In this document: positions 24,564 through 37,222 of the stretch, piece after piece
How positions within the stretch are numbered: position 1 is the first letter of the stretch
How the letters are laid out: each line of letters starts with the position of its first letter
Assembly: GCA_019787685.1 (NCBI GenBank)
Contig: JAHNUO010000007.1
Location: forward strand, 1 to 64,000
DNA: 64,000 bases
DNA from: Chiua virens
Lineage: Eukaryota > Basidiomycota > Agaricomycetes > Boletales > Boletaceae
Direction: 5' to 3'
Made by a program: the position numbers and the translations under genes
Notes under the pieces: generated by a model
The model's input: the letters and a program-made list of their open reading frames with translations, nothing else
The model's database searches: none
Told to the model about the DNA's origin: nothing

Positions 24564-27124
24564 TTATGGATGTGCGACCTCCCTGAGCTTGTGCCGTTTC
24601 CCCAACTCAGCACGATCAATAGCGGTGCCTTTACGCTTTACGCTTTCCACTAGACTCTGTAAACTACGACCGTGGGCAGGACTCTGAGAGTATACAGGAT
24701 CATGAGAGCGGCGGTGGCCCTTTTGGCGTTTCGAACGTTCGTCCAGAAGCGCCGCCATACTCTTTGTCTTTTTGAAACTTGGTGTAACAATGGTTAGTCT
24801 GCGAGTACTGCAAAAAGGAAGACATGACGCACTGTGGATTGGTGGGGTCGATCGCAAACTGGTGGTCCTCGTGAACCGCAGCGAAACGATCATCTTTGAC
24901 ATTGATCTCAAAATCATCCTGTGTCTCCCCTGGACCGTCATCCACGTCGCTTTCCCTGCCACGATTCTTAAACTTGCGTCTGGACCTTTTGTTCTTTGCC
25001 TGCTTCTCGGCTTTGAGCACCGCTTTCATATCGAAATGTGCGGGTTCGCCGTGCGGGTTGTCAGATGCTATTAACAAAGCCAGTTCGGCTTTTGAGGATC
25101 CGGAGGGTTCGTCAGGCTTTGTTATTTTTTTCCCTGAACGTTTGGAGGGGGCGTCTTCTTCGTGTCGACTGTCGCTCTCTGCGCCAAAGAACTCGTCGTC
25201 GAAACTTGCCTTTGGGTTGGTCTTCTGCGACGTACTGTCTCCATCGACATCCTCCGTCTTCTTTACATCCTCTTTCCTCTTCTTTTTCTTCTCTTTGACT
25301 TTCCTTTGATACTTCTCTAGTGTGTTTTCATCCTCGGGATTCTTCGTCTCGCTGAGACCTGGCATGAAAGTGACCTCCATGTTGACATCGTTGTCTTCCC
25401 CACCCCTTGCTTTGCTCTTCGTATCTCCCCTGCTCCCCTTATTGTCGAACGCGTTACCCCATCCCTCTGGTAGCTCGTCATCGTCGCCGCCAAGGAGAAG
25501 CATCCGGAGTTTGTCTCGTTCTGCCTTCTTGGATGTATTGCCCTCTTTCTTCGTTTTATCCTTTCCCATCTTCGGTTCCCCTGCCTCGTCTCCAGATCCG
25601 TCCTCAGATGAGGATGAAGACGCAATGTATGCGCGAAAATCGGCTTCGTCGAGCTCTTTTTTTGTCAACGGGCGACGCAAAATGTGGTTCCGTTCTGGAT
25701 CGTCTTCGTCCCACGTGAGTTTTACTTTTGAATGGCGGAGTGCCTAACGTCGCGTCAGCTACATGAATAAAAGGGAGTGGTATCACAGATACGCACGTCG
25801 GTCACGAATTCGACCGCCCTATAAGGCGCATCTGGGAGTTGGGTAGCCTCGTCCCTGCATACCGTGCGGCCCGAATGAGCGACCGGATCAGTTTGAGAAG
25901 ATGAATACCAACATACCTAGGCTCGTCGTCAAAGATCATGTCATCTGGGACAAAGCTGAGGTCGAAAACGTTGGCGGATCGCTCCAGCTCGGTCCCCTCG
26001 AGTTCGTTGTACACGTGGGCAGCGGTCTCTACCGCGTCACATTCGACGACAGCATAGTAGTAGCTGGGCCCAACATCCGTTAATTACTCTGCTCACCAAA
26101 AAAAACAAAAGAGGGTGGCTAATTCAGGGAAGACGTACCGCAAACGCTCTAGTTGATACTTTCTCAAAGCATCTTCATCGTAGTCCTCACCAGTACCTGT
26201 CTCAAAGATTGTCTTCTCGTTGATATCCTCGTCCCGCTTTTTCTTCTTGAAAACATCTGTAGGTGGTCCTTCCTTCTCCTCCCTGGCCATCCGCTGTTTT
26301 CCAAATTCGCTTGGATAAACACGAACACTTAGTATTCTTCCTCTGACTACGGTCACTCCACCCTTGCTTGCTGACGGCGTCGATTTATCGGTATAGGAAG
26401 TAGAGGTCGATGCAAGAGGTGCGGTAGGCGATATGAGCGACGAAAAAATCTTGTACAAATGGACAGCACGAACATGGTCCCAGTCGAGGTTGACCACTGC
26501 CAGCCTTCTCGCTTGTTTGACGTTCGAATCTTGTTCTCGCTCCGAGTCAGCCTTGGCATACTCGGCAACTTGTGCATCAAGAGTAGCAATCGTGTTCTCG
26601 TCGAGATCGATCTCCAACTCGTCGGCCTCATCCAAGTCGTTGGGTTCGATGCCAAGGGAAATGAAGCCGCCTTCGTCGCTGTCGCTCCCGCTCGCGTTTT
26701 TCAAGGGTAGGGCGCGAGGTGGTAAGTCTCCGTCATCTTCCTCTTCTTCGTCGGACGACTCCATGAGAACGGCACCGCGCGCGTAGTCGACGACGGTCGG
26801 CTCTTCCGCCTCGCCATCTTCCGCTTCCAACCTGTAAAACCGTCGCAAATCGTCTTTTTCCTGTGTTTCCGCCACTGTTCGCCCATATTTGTCGACCCTC
26901 GCTATCGTTGGCACGCATAGGGGGTGGTTGACTGTTAAGTAACGAAGGAGACGACACTCGGAGGTGTTGCACGCACCAGCTTGCTTTCTACTCTTCTTTT
27001 TACCCTTTTTCTCGTCTCCCAGGAGATCTTTGAAACGATCGTCTAAAACAACCTTGGATTGAGATTTTTTAGGGCGGCGGAACCGAGGATCGGTTTTGAG
27101 GCTGGCGAAACGGGGATCTGACAT
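24564..27124 (-). CDS. ESF1: Pre-rRNA processing protein ESF1
   Basis: Six exons on the minus strand (26977-27124, 26139-26901, 25917-26063, 25797-25854, 24833-25743, 24564-24777) give 746 residues. ESF1 is a nucleolar protein needed for 18S rRNA maturation in the small-subunit processome. Diagnostic text: N-terminal DPRFASLKTDPRFRRPKK and KVVLDDRFKDLL, DKYGRTV, LDWDHVRAVHLYKIFSSL, RLRYYYAVVECDAVETAAH, NVFDLSFVPDDMIFDDEPR, then a long Lys/Glu/Asp-rich region, and the C-terminal NUC153-type motif DDRFAAVHEDHQFAIDPTNP-HFKKTKSM. All junctions keep phase. Intron 1 (26902-26976) is 75 nt, a multiple of three with no stop, so retention would insert 25 residues. Length agrees with fungal ESF1. Confidence 0.95.
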
Positions 27125-27651
27125 GATGGGAGATAGCAGGGACCGTCCAATGATACTTCGACGCCAAAAACTTTATTTTCTAATGTCTGGTCGACTCGGA
27201 GTACGACCCAAGTAGTTGTAGGTAAAAAGTAAGGCTTTGTTACTATGCATAAGCAACAGCGAGTTCAACACATAAATTCATAATACACACTGCTGAGCGC
27301 TGAGAAATCGTGCGTGAGCAAGGACGCGGTTACTTACATAATAGGGCCAGCTCGGGTCTACCGTCGACAACGACTGCTGAAGGTAGGCCGATCCTATTGT
27401 CTGATAGGAGCACCTCGCAAACTATCGAGCAAATCGTCAAGTAGGGCACAATATTACCATTGAGATAAGAAAGCTGAAATTCATTGCATTCATCTGCCGC
27501 GTAGACAGGTCGATGCTCATAGAAAGCCGATATTAAACTGACGAGGCTCCTACGTTCAGTCCCACTGAGTGGGAGCTTCTGAATTCAATTCAGAGCTTGG
27601 CACGAGATTCCGCAAAGTCAGTCAATATTAATATTTTATTTCCTCTCGCGC
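27125..27651. other. Intergenic upstream of ESF1
   Basis: About 500 bases without a credible exon, covering the ESF1 promoter side and leading into a decayed HET fragment. Confidence 0.45.
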
Positions 27652-28345
27652 CTATCGGTGTTGCAACAATATTCGTAGTCGCTCACACAAGTGACACAAC
27701 CCGTCTGAATCAATGGGTATGTCGTTGAACAGATGTGCCAGTGACGTCAGTCCTAACTTTGAAGTTTTCGATAGCCTGGTTTTCGACGGCAGCTCTCTTT
27801 GATTCGCGCCTAGTTGGGGGGCGAATATCCGTGCGTCAAAGGGCTGCCTCAGGCTGGTAACTAGCCGCAACTTCGCCTGTGTTGTTTATTTGCCCAAAGG
27901 AGTTGATGAGAAATGCATTAAACACAGAGGGTCAAAGACCCAAAGGTCGAGTCGACATGCATGAGGAGTTCCTTGCCGTCGTTACACAGACCCTACAAAG
28001 TGGGTCCGGTTCGTGCTCGCGGTCTAAGTCAACGGTTTTCGTCATGCGGTCCCCGGATTTCAAGAACTCATGGAGGTGCAAACGTGACTTGTCGAGTGCC
28101 AAGAGCGATTCTGCTATCATAAATTTGACCTCTCTATTCCAGGCGCTTGGGCACGGTGGATTTGAACACTCTCGCACAACCTTGCGACTCTGCCTTGACC
28201 AGAAATACGGTAGGCGAAGTGACGGCGGTTGTTGAGTTATGTAATATGGGGACTCAGACAGACCACATTATGATCTGGTCGTGCCACGCCTAAGGTGGTA
28301 TCAGGGATGGATCGCAACAACTTGTCCCTCCGGGAACATCAACCA
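27652..28345 (-). pseudogene. Decayed C-terminal fragment of a WD40-TPR-HET gene
   Basis: Minus-strand frames resemble the C-terminal part of the intact gene at 41037-45157 in the same order: EVKFMIAESL here matches EVEFMAAESL there; LVTSLRQPFDARIF matches LVARLGQPFHALIL. At nucleotide level the stretch near 28277-28345 (gatctggtcgt, then tccgggaa, then tctgcgat) parallels 41577-41640. The matching pieces lie in different frames separated by stops, and no HET motif, TPR or WD40 part remains. The fragment is therefore a relic. It covers roughly the last 200 codons of the family and lies in the same orientation as the intact gene. Confidence 0.75.
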
Positions 28346-28661
28346 TAAATCTGCAATCTGTTTTCTCCCTCAGCGACGGAGTCCCCCAGGTCCGAGGTTT
28401 CCATACTGGAACCGTCATTCATGATAAGTACTTGTCCAAATCAGATTAAATATGTACTAAGCTCACCCTGAGTGCCAGTTTCTTCGGATCGGGTGTGACT
28501 CGGATAAGTATGTAAACTTCCATATAGATCCTTTCCGATCACGACATGTTACATCAATGCCAAGCAGGTCCCCGCCTCGTCAAACGAAGCTACTTAAAAA
28601 TCAGCGCAAGACCAGAATTGACTCTTCGTTTGGCACATTCAAGCTGTCTAGTCCGCTGCAG

Positions 28662-31479
28662 ATGGCGACAGAACGTGATCCCCTGCTCTTCAAATCAACT
28701 ACCGATACAGCCACTGGCAAACTTGAACAGTCACTCAACTCTGTTGGACCACTTGAGATCTCGCGATCAACGCGGTACGCGATTCTGGCTGGCCTCTGGA
28801 CTGCTACCTTTCTCTCGGTTAGTGTACCTCCGTATGAGCTTGAATGTAGACATTTGACAATATGAGTTTGCCCGATAGGCTCTAAACAGTACGTCTCATT
28901 CTCTCTGTCGAATTGTGCTCATCGAGCATGCAGCTACTCTGGTGGCAACGCGTACGTGTCCGAGTTTCGTCTTCAATTCAACCATAATTAATCACCTCCG
29001 GCACAGTATTTTCTTCCATCTCTTCGGAGTTTGAGAAGTCTAACGAGGCTAGCTGGTTGGGAACATCGTAAATCTTTGTGGAAAGCGCTACATGAACACG
29101 ACTGATGCACTGCGGTGTCTAGATACCTCTTGGCAATTTGCACATTCACGCCGCTATATGGTCGCTTGTGCGATCTCCTCGGACGGCGAGGTGCCAACCA
29201 AACAGCTGTCATCGCTGCGGCGTTAGGCACCGCTGCTTGTGGATTTTCCAGAAACATGGAAATGCTTATTCTGGCTAGATTTGTGTGTCGTCTTCCCGTA
29301 AATAGTGCAAGCTGACTCATGGTTGGTTCTCCTTAGTTGTCCGGGATGGGAGGGGGAGGTATTCTGACCACCTCAACGTAGGTTGTGCAATATGATTTTG
29401 TGCGAAGTTCGTCTGATCTTGATGTTGATTCTGCAGGATCGTTATCAATGACATGTACAGTTTGCGTGTCCGTGCTCATGTTCAATTCTTACACTGGTGA
29501 CCATTAACGTCATGTGGTCCAGTCCAGGGGCTTGACACAAGGGATTTCTGCCCTATTCAATGGTGTATGTCATCTCACCCTTGGTCTTAATGCGGGTAAC
29601 TCAATTGCTTAGCTTGGTACGGGACTTGGAGGACCCATCGGGGGTCTTGTATGCGATTGGTAAGAATTGTCTATTTTCAATTCGTCGAATAGTCCGTTTA
29701 TCTTTTCGCAGGTTCGGATGGCGTTGGGCATTCATAATGCAGCTACCTCTGTTTGCGTTATCATTTTCTTTAACCGCATATAATTTGCACTACGTCACCC
29801 CTGTAAGTCTGCCTATCAAGCTTCGTCCTAAGTAGTAATGTCTGTGTAGGGAAAGGCTAGGAATACTAAGGATATACTAAAGCGGGTCGATTGGGGTGGG
29901 AGCTTCACACTCCTAGTGGCGGTGCGTGAAATTTTGCTAAACGAATCCAAAGTTTTGAAGGGGGCTGACCTTCATAGGTGGGGGCGTTTTTGGTGTTCCT
30001 GAGCATGAAGTTCAATGAAGACTACACAGTAAATTTTTCTGTTGCTTTCCTAAGTCAGATTATGACATTGTCGTAGTGGGATGACCCCTGGGTCATCATT
30101 CCCCTCGCGCTGACCTGTATATTCTTTGTCGCATTTATATTGGTGGAGGTGCTGGTTGCCCCGGAGCCTGTACTTGCACCGTCCCTACTAAAGCAACGTG
30201 TCCCGGTTTTGGTGGGGGCGAGCAATGTTCTTGTCGGCCTTTGCAACTTTGCGACTATGTATTTCTTTCCCATGTGGTTCCAAACTGTAGCAATGACGAG
30301 TGCATCAGTAGCAGGTAAGATCCTCATTTTTGGCGTGTCCAGCATCATTGTGACGATAATAGGCCTTCATCTACTCCCGTACAGTGTTTGCATGTCCGTC
30401 GGGTCGCTATTTTCCGGGTAAGTCATTTACATTTGTGTGTGCTACATTCAGTGTTTCAAATGCTTTGTAGTTGGATGATGCATCGCACGGGAAAATACAA
30501 AATGATCAATCTCATATTTGGCACCTTCCCGTTCATAGGAACTGTCTTGATTGCCTTCATCGATAAAAATTCGGGTCCGCTGCAGACCTGGTTTAGCATC
30601 GTAATTATTTGTCCGTGCTTTCCCGTAGTGCATCATGCTGACTGGGAAACAACAGGTTCCGCTGGGCTTTGGGAATGCTGTGGTGTTGCAAACAACAACG
30701 AGTACGTCTGAGGCAACTGTTCCATTGAAAGCATCGACATCTAACCATTTTCATCTTCCCTAAAAGTCGCACTGCTAGCGCATTTACCTGGTGTGTGATA
30801 CGACAACACGTTGAAGCTTTCAGCTCACGTTCACTGCACAGAGAGTTCAATGGCTGTTGGCACAGGTTTCGGTCAGGTTTTCAGGGGCATCGGTGATTTA
30901 CGTTGGCTGCCTTCGCTGTTAATATCCTTGAACGTGTTTATAGGACAGATGTCCGGTGTTGCAGTCTCGTCCGCCCTCTTCCAGTCTAAACTCAACGCGG
31001 AACTGCACGCACGCATCCATACCCCCGATGCAGACGAGGTAGGTTAACTGTTGCCGTAGGTTTACATCACTAATAATTACATCTCAATAGATAATCACCC
31101 GCATTCGACGCTCGATGACACTCATCGCGCGACTCCCGCCAGATTTGCAGCGCGCTGCAAGGGATTCTTATGCAGTGTCTCTCCGCGCTGTGTTTTTCCT
31201 TGCAGCATGTTCGACGCTCTTGGCGTACATTGCTCGACTTCCGGTTCGTCGTACCCACAGAACTCTCGGTAGATGCACTGTATCGTGCTGACTCGATAGC
31301 GTTCGTAGATTCCTGAAAAAACTCTAGAACACAATGAGAGGAAGAATATGACGTCGGATGCGTCTGAAATAGAGGCTCGAACAACGCCCTCGGCACGCGC
31401 GGTCCACTCGGATGACAACGAGGCAGAGGAAGAAGGAAACGGATTGGTTGATGGTGCGCAGCCAGCACAACAATCTTGA
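28662..31479 (+). CDS. MFS drug/amino-acid antiporter, DHA2/VBA-like
   Basis: Reconstructed from 21 exons, all junctions in phase, 580 residues: 28662-28817, 28879-28888, 28934-28951, 29007-29067, 29123-29282, 29337-29377, 29437-29467, 29523-29564, 29613-29659, 29712-29802, 29850-29921, 29978-30028, 30077-30314, 30363-30417, 30471-30600, 30656-30701, 30767-30790, 30842-30892, 30944-31038, 31091-31243, 31309-31479. It is a proton-coupled exporter or vacuolar importer with about 14 membrane helices. Family text: SISSEFEKSNEASWLGTSY, PLYGRLCDLLGRRGANQ (the MFS loop 2-3 motif), GGGGILTTSTIVINDMYSLR, LGGPIGGL, GWRWAFIMQLPLF (motif near helix 6). The tail after the last helix is acidic and soluble. 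Exons of 10 and 18 nt are microexons. It looks intact although no long ORF shows it. Substrate unknown. Confidence 0.9.
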
Positions 31480-32621
31480 TGATGACTTTCAGGACTCGAA
31501 TTTGACGATGATTCTGGGCTCGATGACATGTTGCCCCTCGCGGCCCATGAATGCATCGTTTAGATTTCACTACTTTTATTTACGTTGAACTTCTCATTCT
31601 TCTTCATACTTTGCATACCTGTGCTATTTGGTTTTATTTTCCCTATGAACCAGTCAAGAACTAGATGGATATAAACAAGTCTGGAGAATGTCTCTAGGAT
31701 TAATACCGTGGCTTGATACTCACGCACTTGTGGATCTTTTATCTTAGCACGCTATGTTGTGGCTCAGATTATGTACTTTATCGATCATCGATCCTGCATT
31801 GTCGGTCGATTGTTCGTCAACTTATCTGCAGTACAGTTATAGTACAGACGAGATATTTCGTGGCTTTTCCCGTCGATACATTACTATTCGTTGTGATCGT
31901 GATCACAAACATGCAGATATCCACACGACGTCAAGGTTAACTTTGAATTATGCGAAATTCGGTCGCGAAAGAGAATCGCGTCATGGTCGGAGTTCTCTTT
32001 AGCTGATACATGCGTAAACATTCGTAGGCCTGCCTCCAATCAGAGCTCTCGAAAGCCAATAGAAAGCGTAATCAAGGGTCCTAAAAAACGTTTTTACTCG
32101 GTGTCTGGCCAAATGAGTTTGAGACCATTCCAGGCAGATCTGGTTCACTGATCCGCGGACGTTCAACGGGCATTACATAAGACGCTTCAATGATCAATAA
32201 GTTTCAAATGCAAGTGTCAATGGCACAGGACGAGTGCGACAAGCTTTATTTCAAACAAGTCATTTCTGTGGGACATCGAAACTGAATGCCTACCAGATAC
32301 CATGTGGAGCAGCGAGCTAGTAGGGCAATGTAATTATGGAAGTAATTTTTGGGGTTCTTCCAACTCCTTCCTGTGATATTTTCAAATTGGACCTTGGAGC
32401 AGACCCGGAATTGAAACTTGCCGGGTTACGTTCAGATTGCAACCTGAACACTCCTGACAGCATTCGTACGGTAGCCTGTCAAAGTCAGGTTCATATACCC
32501 GAAAGATGAAATCGGGGCGTACCGTGACGAGGCGAGCTTGCTGTTCGGTCCAGGGGGTAGAGTCTCAAACTTGGCATAAAAACGGCAACAATACCGCAGT
32601 CTACCAGAGCCCTCCTGTAAA
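31480..32621. other. Intergenic, no supported gene
   Basis: Over 1.1 kb between the MFS gene and acyltransferase-like gene B. Only short frames occur. The last ~130 bases resemble the region upstream of gene D (see TATA entries). Confidence 0.5.
32574..32583 (+). promoter_or_regulatory. TATA-like element of acyltransferase-like gene B
   Basis: GCATAAAAAC lies about 40 nt upstream of the ATG at 32622. The flanking text (gaggcgag, cttgct, tccagg) is shared with gene D at the same distance, so the promoter was duplicated with the gene. Confidence 0.5.
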
Positions 32622-34557
32622 ATGTCCAGTTCACCTCATCTCCCGCCTCTTCCTTCGAAATGGATCATTGATGCCAGTCGCAAACCTCCCGCGTATACTC
32701 GGTCGGTCGCGTAACAATCTGTATCGCATCACCATCGAACTAACCCCACGTACTTTTCAATTGGACTAGACTTATGATTGGCTCTGAGCTTTTCAAGCAA
32801 AGACAATCTATTAATTCTGATGGGCAAGTATCCTTTACCATTCCGAGTATGTTGTAAAATTGAACCAATTTTGGTTCCGCAACGGCAAACTAAACAGAGC
32901 AGGTGATGCCTGCTTTGGCTTCAACTTGACCTCTTCGCTCAAAATAGAGGAAATGAGAAATCGTGCTCGCCGAGCTGTGGATCAACTCCGGTAGGCATAT
33001 TCAACTGCAACTTCTTGTTTTTCTCCATCCATACCAGAGATGACTCACGCTTCCTCATCGCAGTTTCGTTTGTCCCATCATCGCCTGCACCGTAGAAAGG
33101 GATGCTGATGCTCTCCGATGGATATACACACCATCCGCTGATAGGGAAGCATGGCTCGATCTCGCATTTGCTGTCGTCGAACGAGGCGCATCGCTGAACC
33201 CAACCGAGTTTGTGAAGACCCTCAACCTCACGCCACTCCCTTATACAAACGGAGCAGGCACAACGAGTTATTTCAAGGTCTACTTGCTTACAACGTCGAA
33301 CGAGAACGATAATCGCAAAGAATATGGTCTGTACTTTCATGCTCCTCACTCGATCCTGGATGCAGGTCCCGCAATGCATGGCCTGAACTTGATGTGCGAA
33401 TGGATGTCTGGCAAGGGTATGGAGGTGACGATCAGACCCTCAGACGAGTGGAAGAACCTTCCAGTCGACCCCATTACCGCGACAGGGGGACCAATATCGG
33501 AAGAATGGGAAACGTCTGGAAGAGAACTTCTGCAGTATGTCACGGAGCAGAAAGAACGAACCGCGGTAGGTTTCAACCCGTGCCATTTTTGTTTCAGTTT
33601 GTCAGAATAATGACACGTGCAAATTTCTAGCCTCATATCAGCCTGCCACCTCCATCTCGCCCACTCGATACGTCCGAACCGCTAATCCGTTGCACTATGA
33701 CTTTATCTGAGGCTGAGACGGCCGCGATTGTGGCACAGGCGAGGCAGCTAGGGGTTTCCATCACGGCCCTATTCTATGCTGCAAACGTATTGGCGCAGTA
33801 CAAAATGAATCCCATCGTTGAAGCGGGAAATGAGGTCGATTTCGCTTATGACCTAACAACGTAAGTGACAATTCTCTTGTATACTCATGTTCTGAACGTG
33901 AACCTTAGTGTCTCTCTTGAACGTTGGACGAAACCGCCCGTTGTCCCGAGGAAACACGTCATATCATACAGTACTACGATCACACTACGCTTCTCGATGG
34001 CTAAGCCGTTGAGTGAATCTACCGAGAAGGGAAGACTGGTCATGACGGCAAAAGAAGTGCAAGCACGACTTGACAAGTACCTAGCCAATCCTTGTCTCCC
34101 TCAACTGTCAGCCGTGACTGCAACCATGCCACCCAGCGAGGTAGAGACAGCTCGGAGGCAGAAGAACCCATGGCAGTGTAGGGTGGTGAACTTGGGCGTA
34201 TTGGAAAGGAGGATGAAGACGGATTACGGGGCGATCGCGGTCGAGAGCGTCAGCTTCGGCACCCGACGGGGAACTTTAGTGTAAGGGGTTTGACCACTAC
34301 TATCTGCGTTTCTTGCTGTCTTACTCGTTTTCTTTTCGCGTCACAGAGGTATTCATGTGTGGACGATACACTCCAAGTTGCATTTTCTGATTCAGGTGGG
34401 TTATCGCAACGCTATCGTTGTACTATGCTACAACCGATTTAACTTGTCGTGATGTTAGGGTGCCGCGGCTTTTGGAGAGGAGTGCATCAAAACGGTATTG
34501 CAGGAGACAGTGAGGATTGGGTCGCTCATTGTGGAAAGTCCCCTTGGGAAGCTCTGA
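32622..34557 (+). CDS. Acyltransferase-like protein, paralogue B (intact)
   Basis: Eight exons: 32622-32701, 32770-32823, 32898-32990, 33064-33565, 33631-33860, 33909-34280, 34347-34395, 34459-34557; 492 residues. Exon lengths (80/54/93/502/230/372/49/99) equal those of gene D. Intron 2 is GC-AG (GG|gcaagt ... aacag). The protein opens with PHLPPLPSKW, has EYGLYFHAPHSILDAGP, where HSILDA fits HxxxD of CoA-dependent acyltransferases (BAHD, trichothecene acetyltransferase and NRPS-condensation superfamily) but with Ala in place of the usual Gly, and ends IHVWTIHSKLHFLIQ-GAAAFGEECIKTVL, like the C-terminal strand-helix of that fold. No DFGWG motif is evident. Fold assignment is by motif only; substrate unknown. 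Neighbours are an MFS transporter upstream and PIG-U convergent downstream. Confidence 0.8.
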
Positions 34558-34798
34558 TGTTTATTTGAACTTCGGGGGTGAAGATTGTTATAGTCGGTAC
34601 ATAAAGGAGTGGCTTGAGAATTTTTAAAACACCGTCTCACAGATGTACAGATGCGGAGACTCGGAAGTGAACTAAATCCACGACTAGTCCGGTGGTGACA
34701 GAATAGGAGTGCTAATATTTACTCTACGATGGACTTCTGCCAGTTCTGCCCCTCCTCGCTGAGCGCGCCTTCATATTCTCAAGAGTCTATTGCGAGAT

Positions 34799-36469
34799 TC
34801 ACTGCTGCACAATTGCCCACTTTTCTCTCTGTCCCTCCGCAATGTCTCCGAACGCAATCCTGAGACCGGCAAAACAGGCGTCCACCACGCCCATCCCGCC
34901 AGCGACGCCCATCACCAAGCTAGCGGCATAATAAAAATTGGCGTTCCCTCGGCCCTCTGTGACCCACAGAGCGTGGAAGAGAGGTAGAAGAAGTGCTGCA
35001 TGGATATGTACAAGTGTTGTTACGACGGGATAGCGAAGATCTACGGGCGTAAATATCGATGTCAGTGATATCAAAGCCATTGGTTCGTGCCCATGGCTTG
35101 CCGAGTCAAGACGAAGAGAACGTACATGGATATACTTCTGGAAAAAGGACGAGCATGCTCAGGAACAGTCCGGGGTCGGCAAGAGTGAGGTATGCCTTGA
35201 AAATCCCGAGGATACCGACAAGCAGAAACGATGCGTACAGCGGGTCGTGTCTAGATATCCGTGATAAGGACAGGCAGGATAAAAGCAAGCAATGACCTAC
35301 TGGAATTTAATGCAAATTGGCGAGACGTATATCACGAGATGAACCTAAGACCGATACACGTCAGAGTTCTAGTTTGGAGGATTAGGAATCACGTACAGAG
35401 AACACCATGAGGAAGAATGGCCTGAAATGGTCAAACATCTCTGTGAAGAAATACCACCACAAGCCCGGATTTGGGGTCAAATCTGGAAGAGTCAAGCTGT
35501 CGCATAGGGTTGTTCACATCGCGCTTGTAGAAGAATTCACTGTTTAAATACGAACTTGGCTCCCCAGGTTTCACGTACCCATCCCCACCCTCCACCTACT
35601 ATGATTGAGGAAGCACCAAAAAGGACGAGCCAATATGTGGAGAACTGCGTTGCATATTTGTAGACAGTTCGAATATCACCCTTGAATGCTTGCGGGGACG
35701 CAAGTTGGGATACCGGGGAAGTAACCAACAACATCAAGACCGGAAGGAGTAAGAGGAAGGTTGATACGGAGAGGTGGGTCGAAAATGCAAGAGCCAAGAG
35801 GGCCGCCGATGGTTTACCTGAGTACAGCGAACAGATGCAACAGAATGGGCATGTCAACTTTGCGATAGCTGAATTGACCCACCGTCAGAGGCAAACATAA
35901 GGGTAAGAAGGACCGCCGTATTCTCAAAAGTGGAGGTAGACAGCGCGAGAGACGGGAGAAAGAGGTATGGATTCAGGAGGACCACTGCGACAACCAAGCT
36001 GTTGCGGCTACTAGTACCCTTACTAACGCGTTGTCGGGCTTGCCATATGCGAAGCAGCGCCCAAGCACCTACGATGTCGCTCAATGCCCATAGGATAGGT
36101 AGTGGCGGTAAGATGGTAGAAAAGAGGGAGAGAAACAATGGCGACTAGACGAAAGGACCTTGTCAAACATTTAGAAGCCTGGAAACGAACTCAGCCCTCA
36201 CATGACGAAAAACGCCTCCAGCATAAGGGTCAATATCATGGCTATAAAGCCAAATGCCCTCTTTCACTGTACGATAAGTCGTCCGTTAATGACTGCTCCG
36301 ATATGAGATCGAAAATATACTGACAGCGGGGATATGAAGTCAAGGGAGAGGATAATTGATGATCATATTGAAGTCCACTTATCGAAGGTAACGGGATCAA
36401 CGCCAACAACAATCTGAACGTCGCAAGGATTGGCAGAGATGAAGAAAACCCCATCAACAAAACTTGCAA
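34799..36469 (-). CDS. GAB1: GPI transamidase subunit PIG-U/GAB1
   Basis: Eight exons on the minus strand (36325-36469, 36202-36266, 35883-36144, 35541-35817, 35397-35496, 35301-35344, 35126-35250, 34799-35040), all in phase, 419 residues, the usual size. PIG-U is a multipass ER membrane subunit of the complex that attaches GPI anchors to proteins. Diagnostic pieces: [20 protein letters not shown] then [27 protein letters not shown] [33 protein letters not shown] (the family signature) and [20 protein letters not shown] near the end. About eight or more hydrophobic helices are visible. The gene is convergent with paralogue B (gap 241 bp). Start at 36469 is the first Met before the first helix. 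Confidence 0.94.
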
Positions 36470-36677
36470 TGGCGAAGTTGACCGGATGAAGACCCGTGGG
36501 AATTATGACGCAGTGCCACGTTCTGATTGGTCACCAATACTTATAACTCGAGTCGTCATTCGTTACTGGAGCTAGAGCCTGAGGCACCTCGTTGGATTGA
36601 CTGACGGTAAGTACCTTCATGTTAGATTATTTACTGGTCCGAGAGTCCGAGACTGGCCATGAGGCGGTGACTTCAAT

Positions 36678-37222
36678 TTGCAAAGAATATGGTCTGTAGA
36701 TTCTGTACTTTCATGCATATGGTCCTCACTCCATCCTGGATGCAGGTCCCGCAGTGCATGACCTGAAACTAGTGTGCGAATGGATGTCCGGCAATGGTAC
36801 GGAGGTCACGATCACATCCTCTGAAGAGTGGAAGCACCTTCGGTCGACCCAATTACCGCGACGGGAGAACCGATGAAAGAATGGGAAACATCCGGAAGGG
36901 AACTTCTGGAGTATGTCAGGGAGCAGAGGGAACGGACCGCAGTAAGTTTCAATCCGAAGCATTTCGTGCCTTCCTTCCTTTTCAGCTTGTCAGTAATGAC
37001 ACGCGCATTTCTCTAGCCTCATATCAGCCTGCCACCTCCATCTCGCCCACTGGATTCGTCCGAACCACTAATCCGTTGTACTATGACCTTATGTTGCAAG
37101 CGTATTGGCTCAGTACAAGATGCATCCGATCGTTGACGACGCAAGTGATAATTCTATTTTCTATTGGATACTCGTACATATGTTTTGAACGTGTTCTGCA
37201 GTGTCTCCCTTGAACGTTGAAG
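36678..37222 (+). pseudogene. Acyltransferase-like relic C
   Basis: The segment matches the middle of paralogues B and D from KEYGLYFHA to the start of exon 6. It has a tandem duplicate of gattctgta-like text near 36698-36710, a one-base loss at about 36839 (accttcgg against accttccag), an exon-5 deletion joining gaccttat to gttgcaagcg near 37090, and a second deletion near 37140 that removes the exon 5 end and its donor. The 5' three exons and the 3' two are absent. HSILDAG is still readable. Clearly non-functional. Confidence 0.85.

Noticed and set aside
24896..25747. Ser/Phe-rich open frames antisense to ESF1
   Set aside because: They mirror the Lys/Glu-rich region of ESF1 and carry no independent signal.
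28662..31479. MFS gene as a pseudogene
   Set aside because: Initial impression from fragmented frames; 21 exons join without a stop or frameshift.
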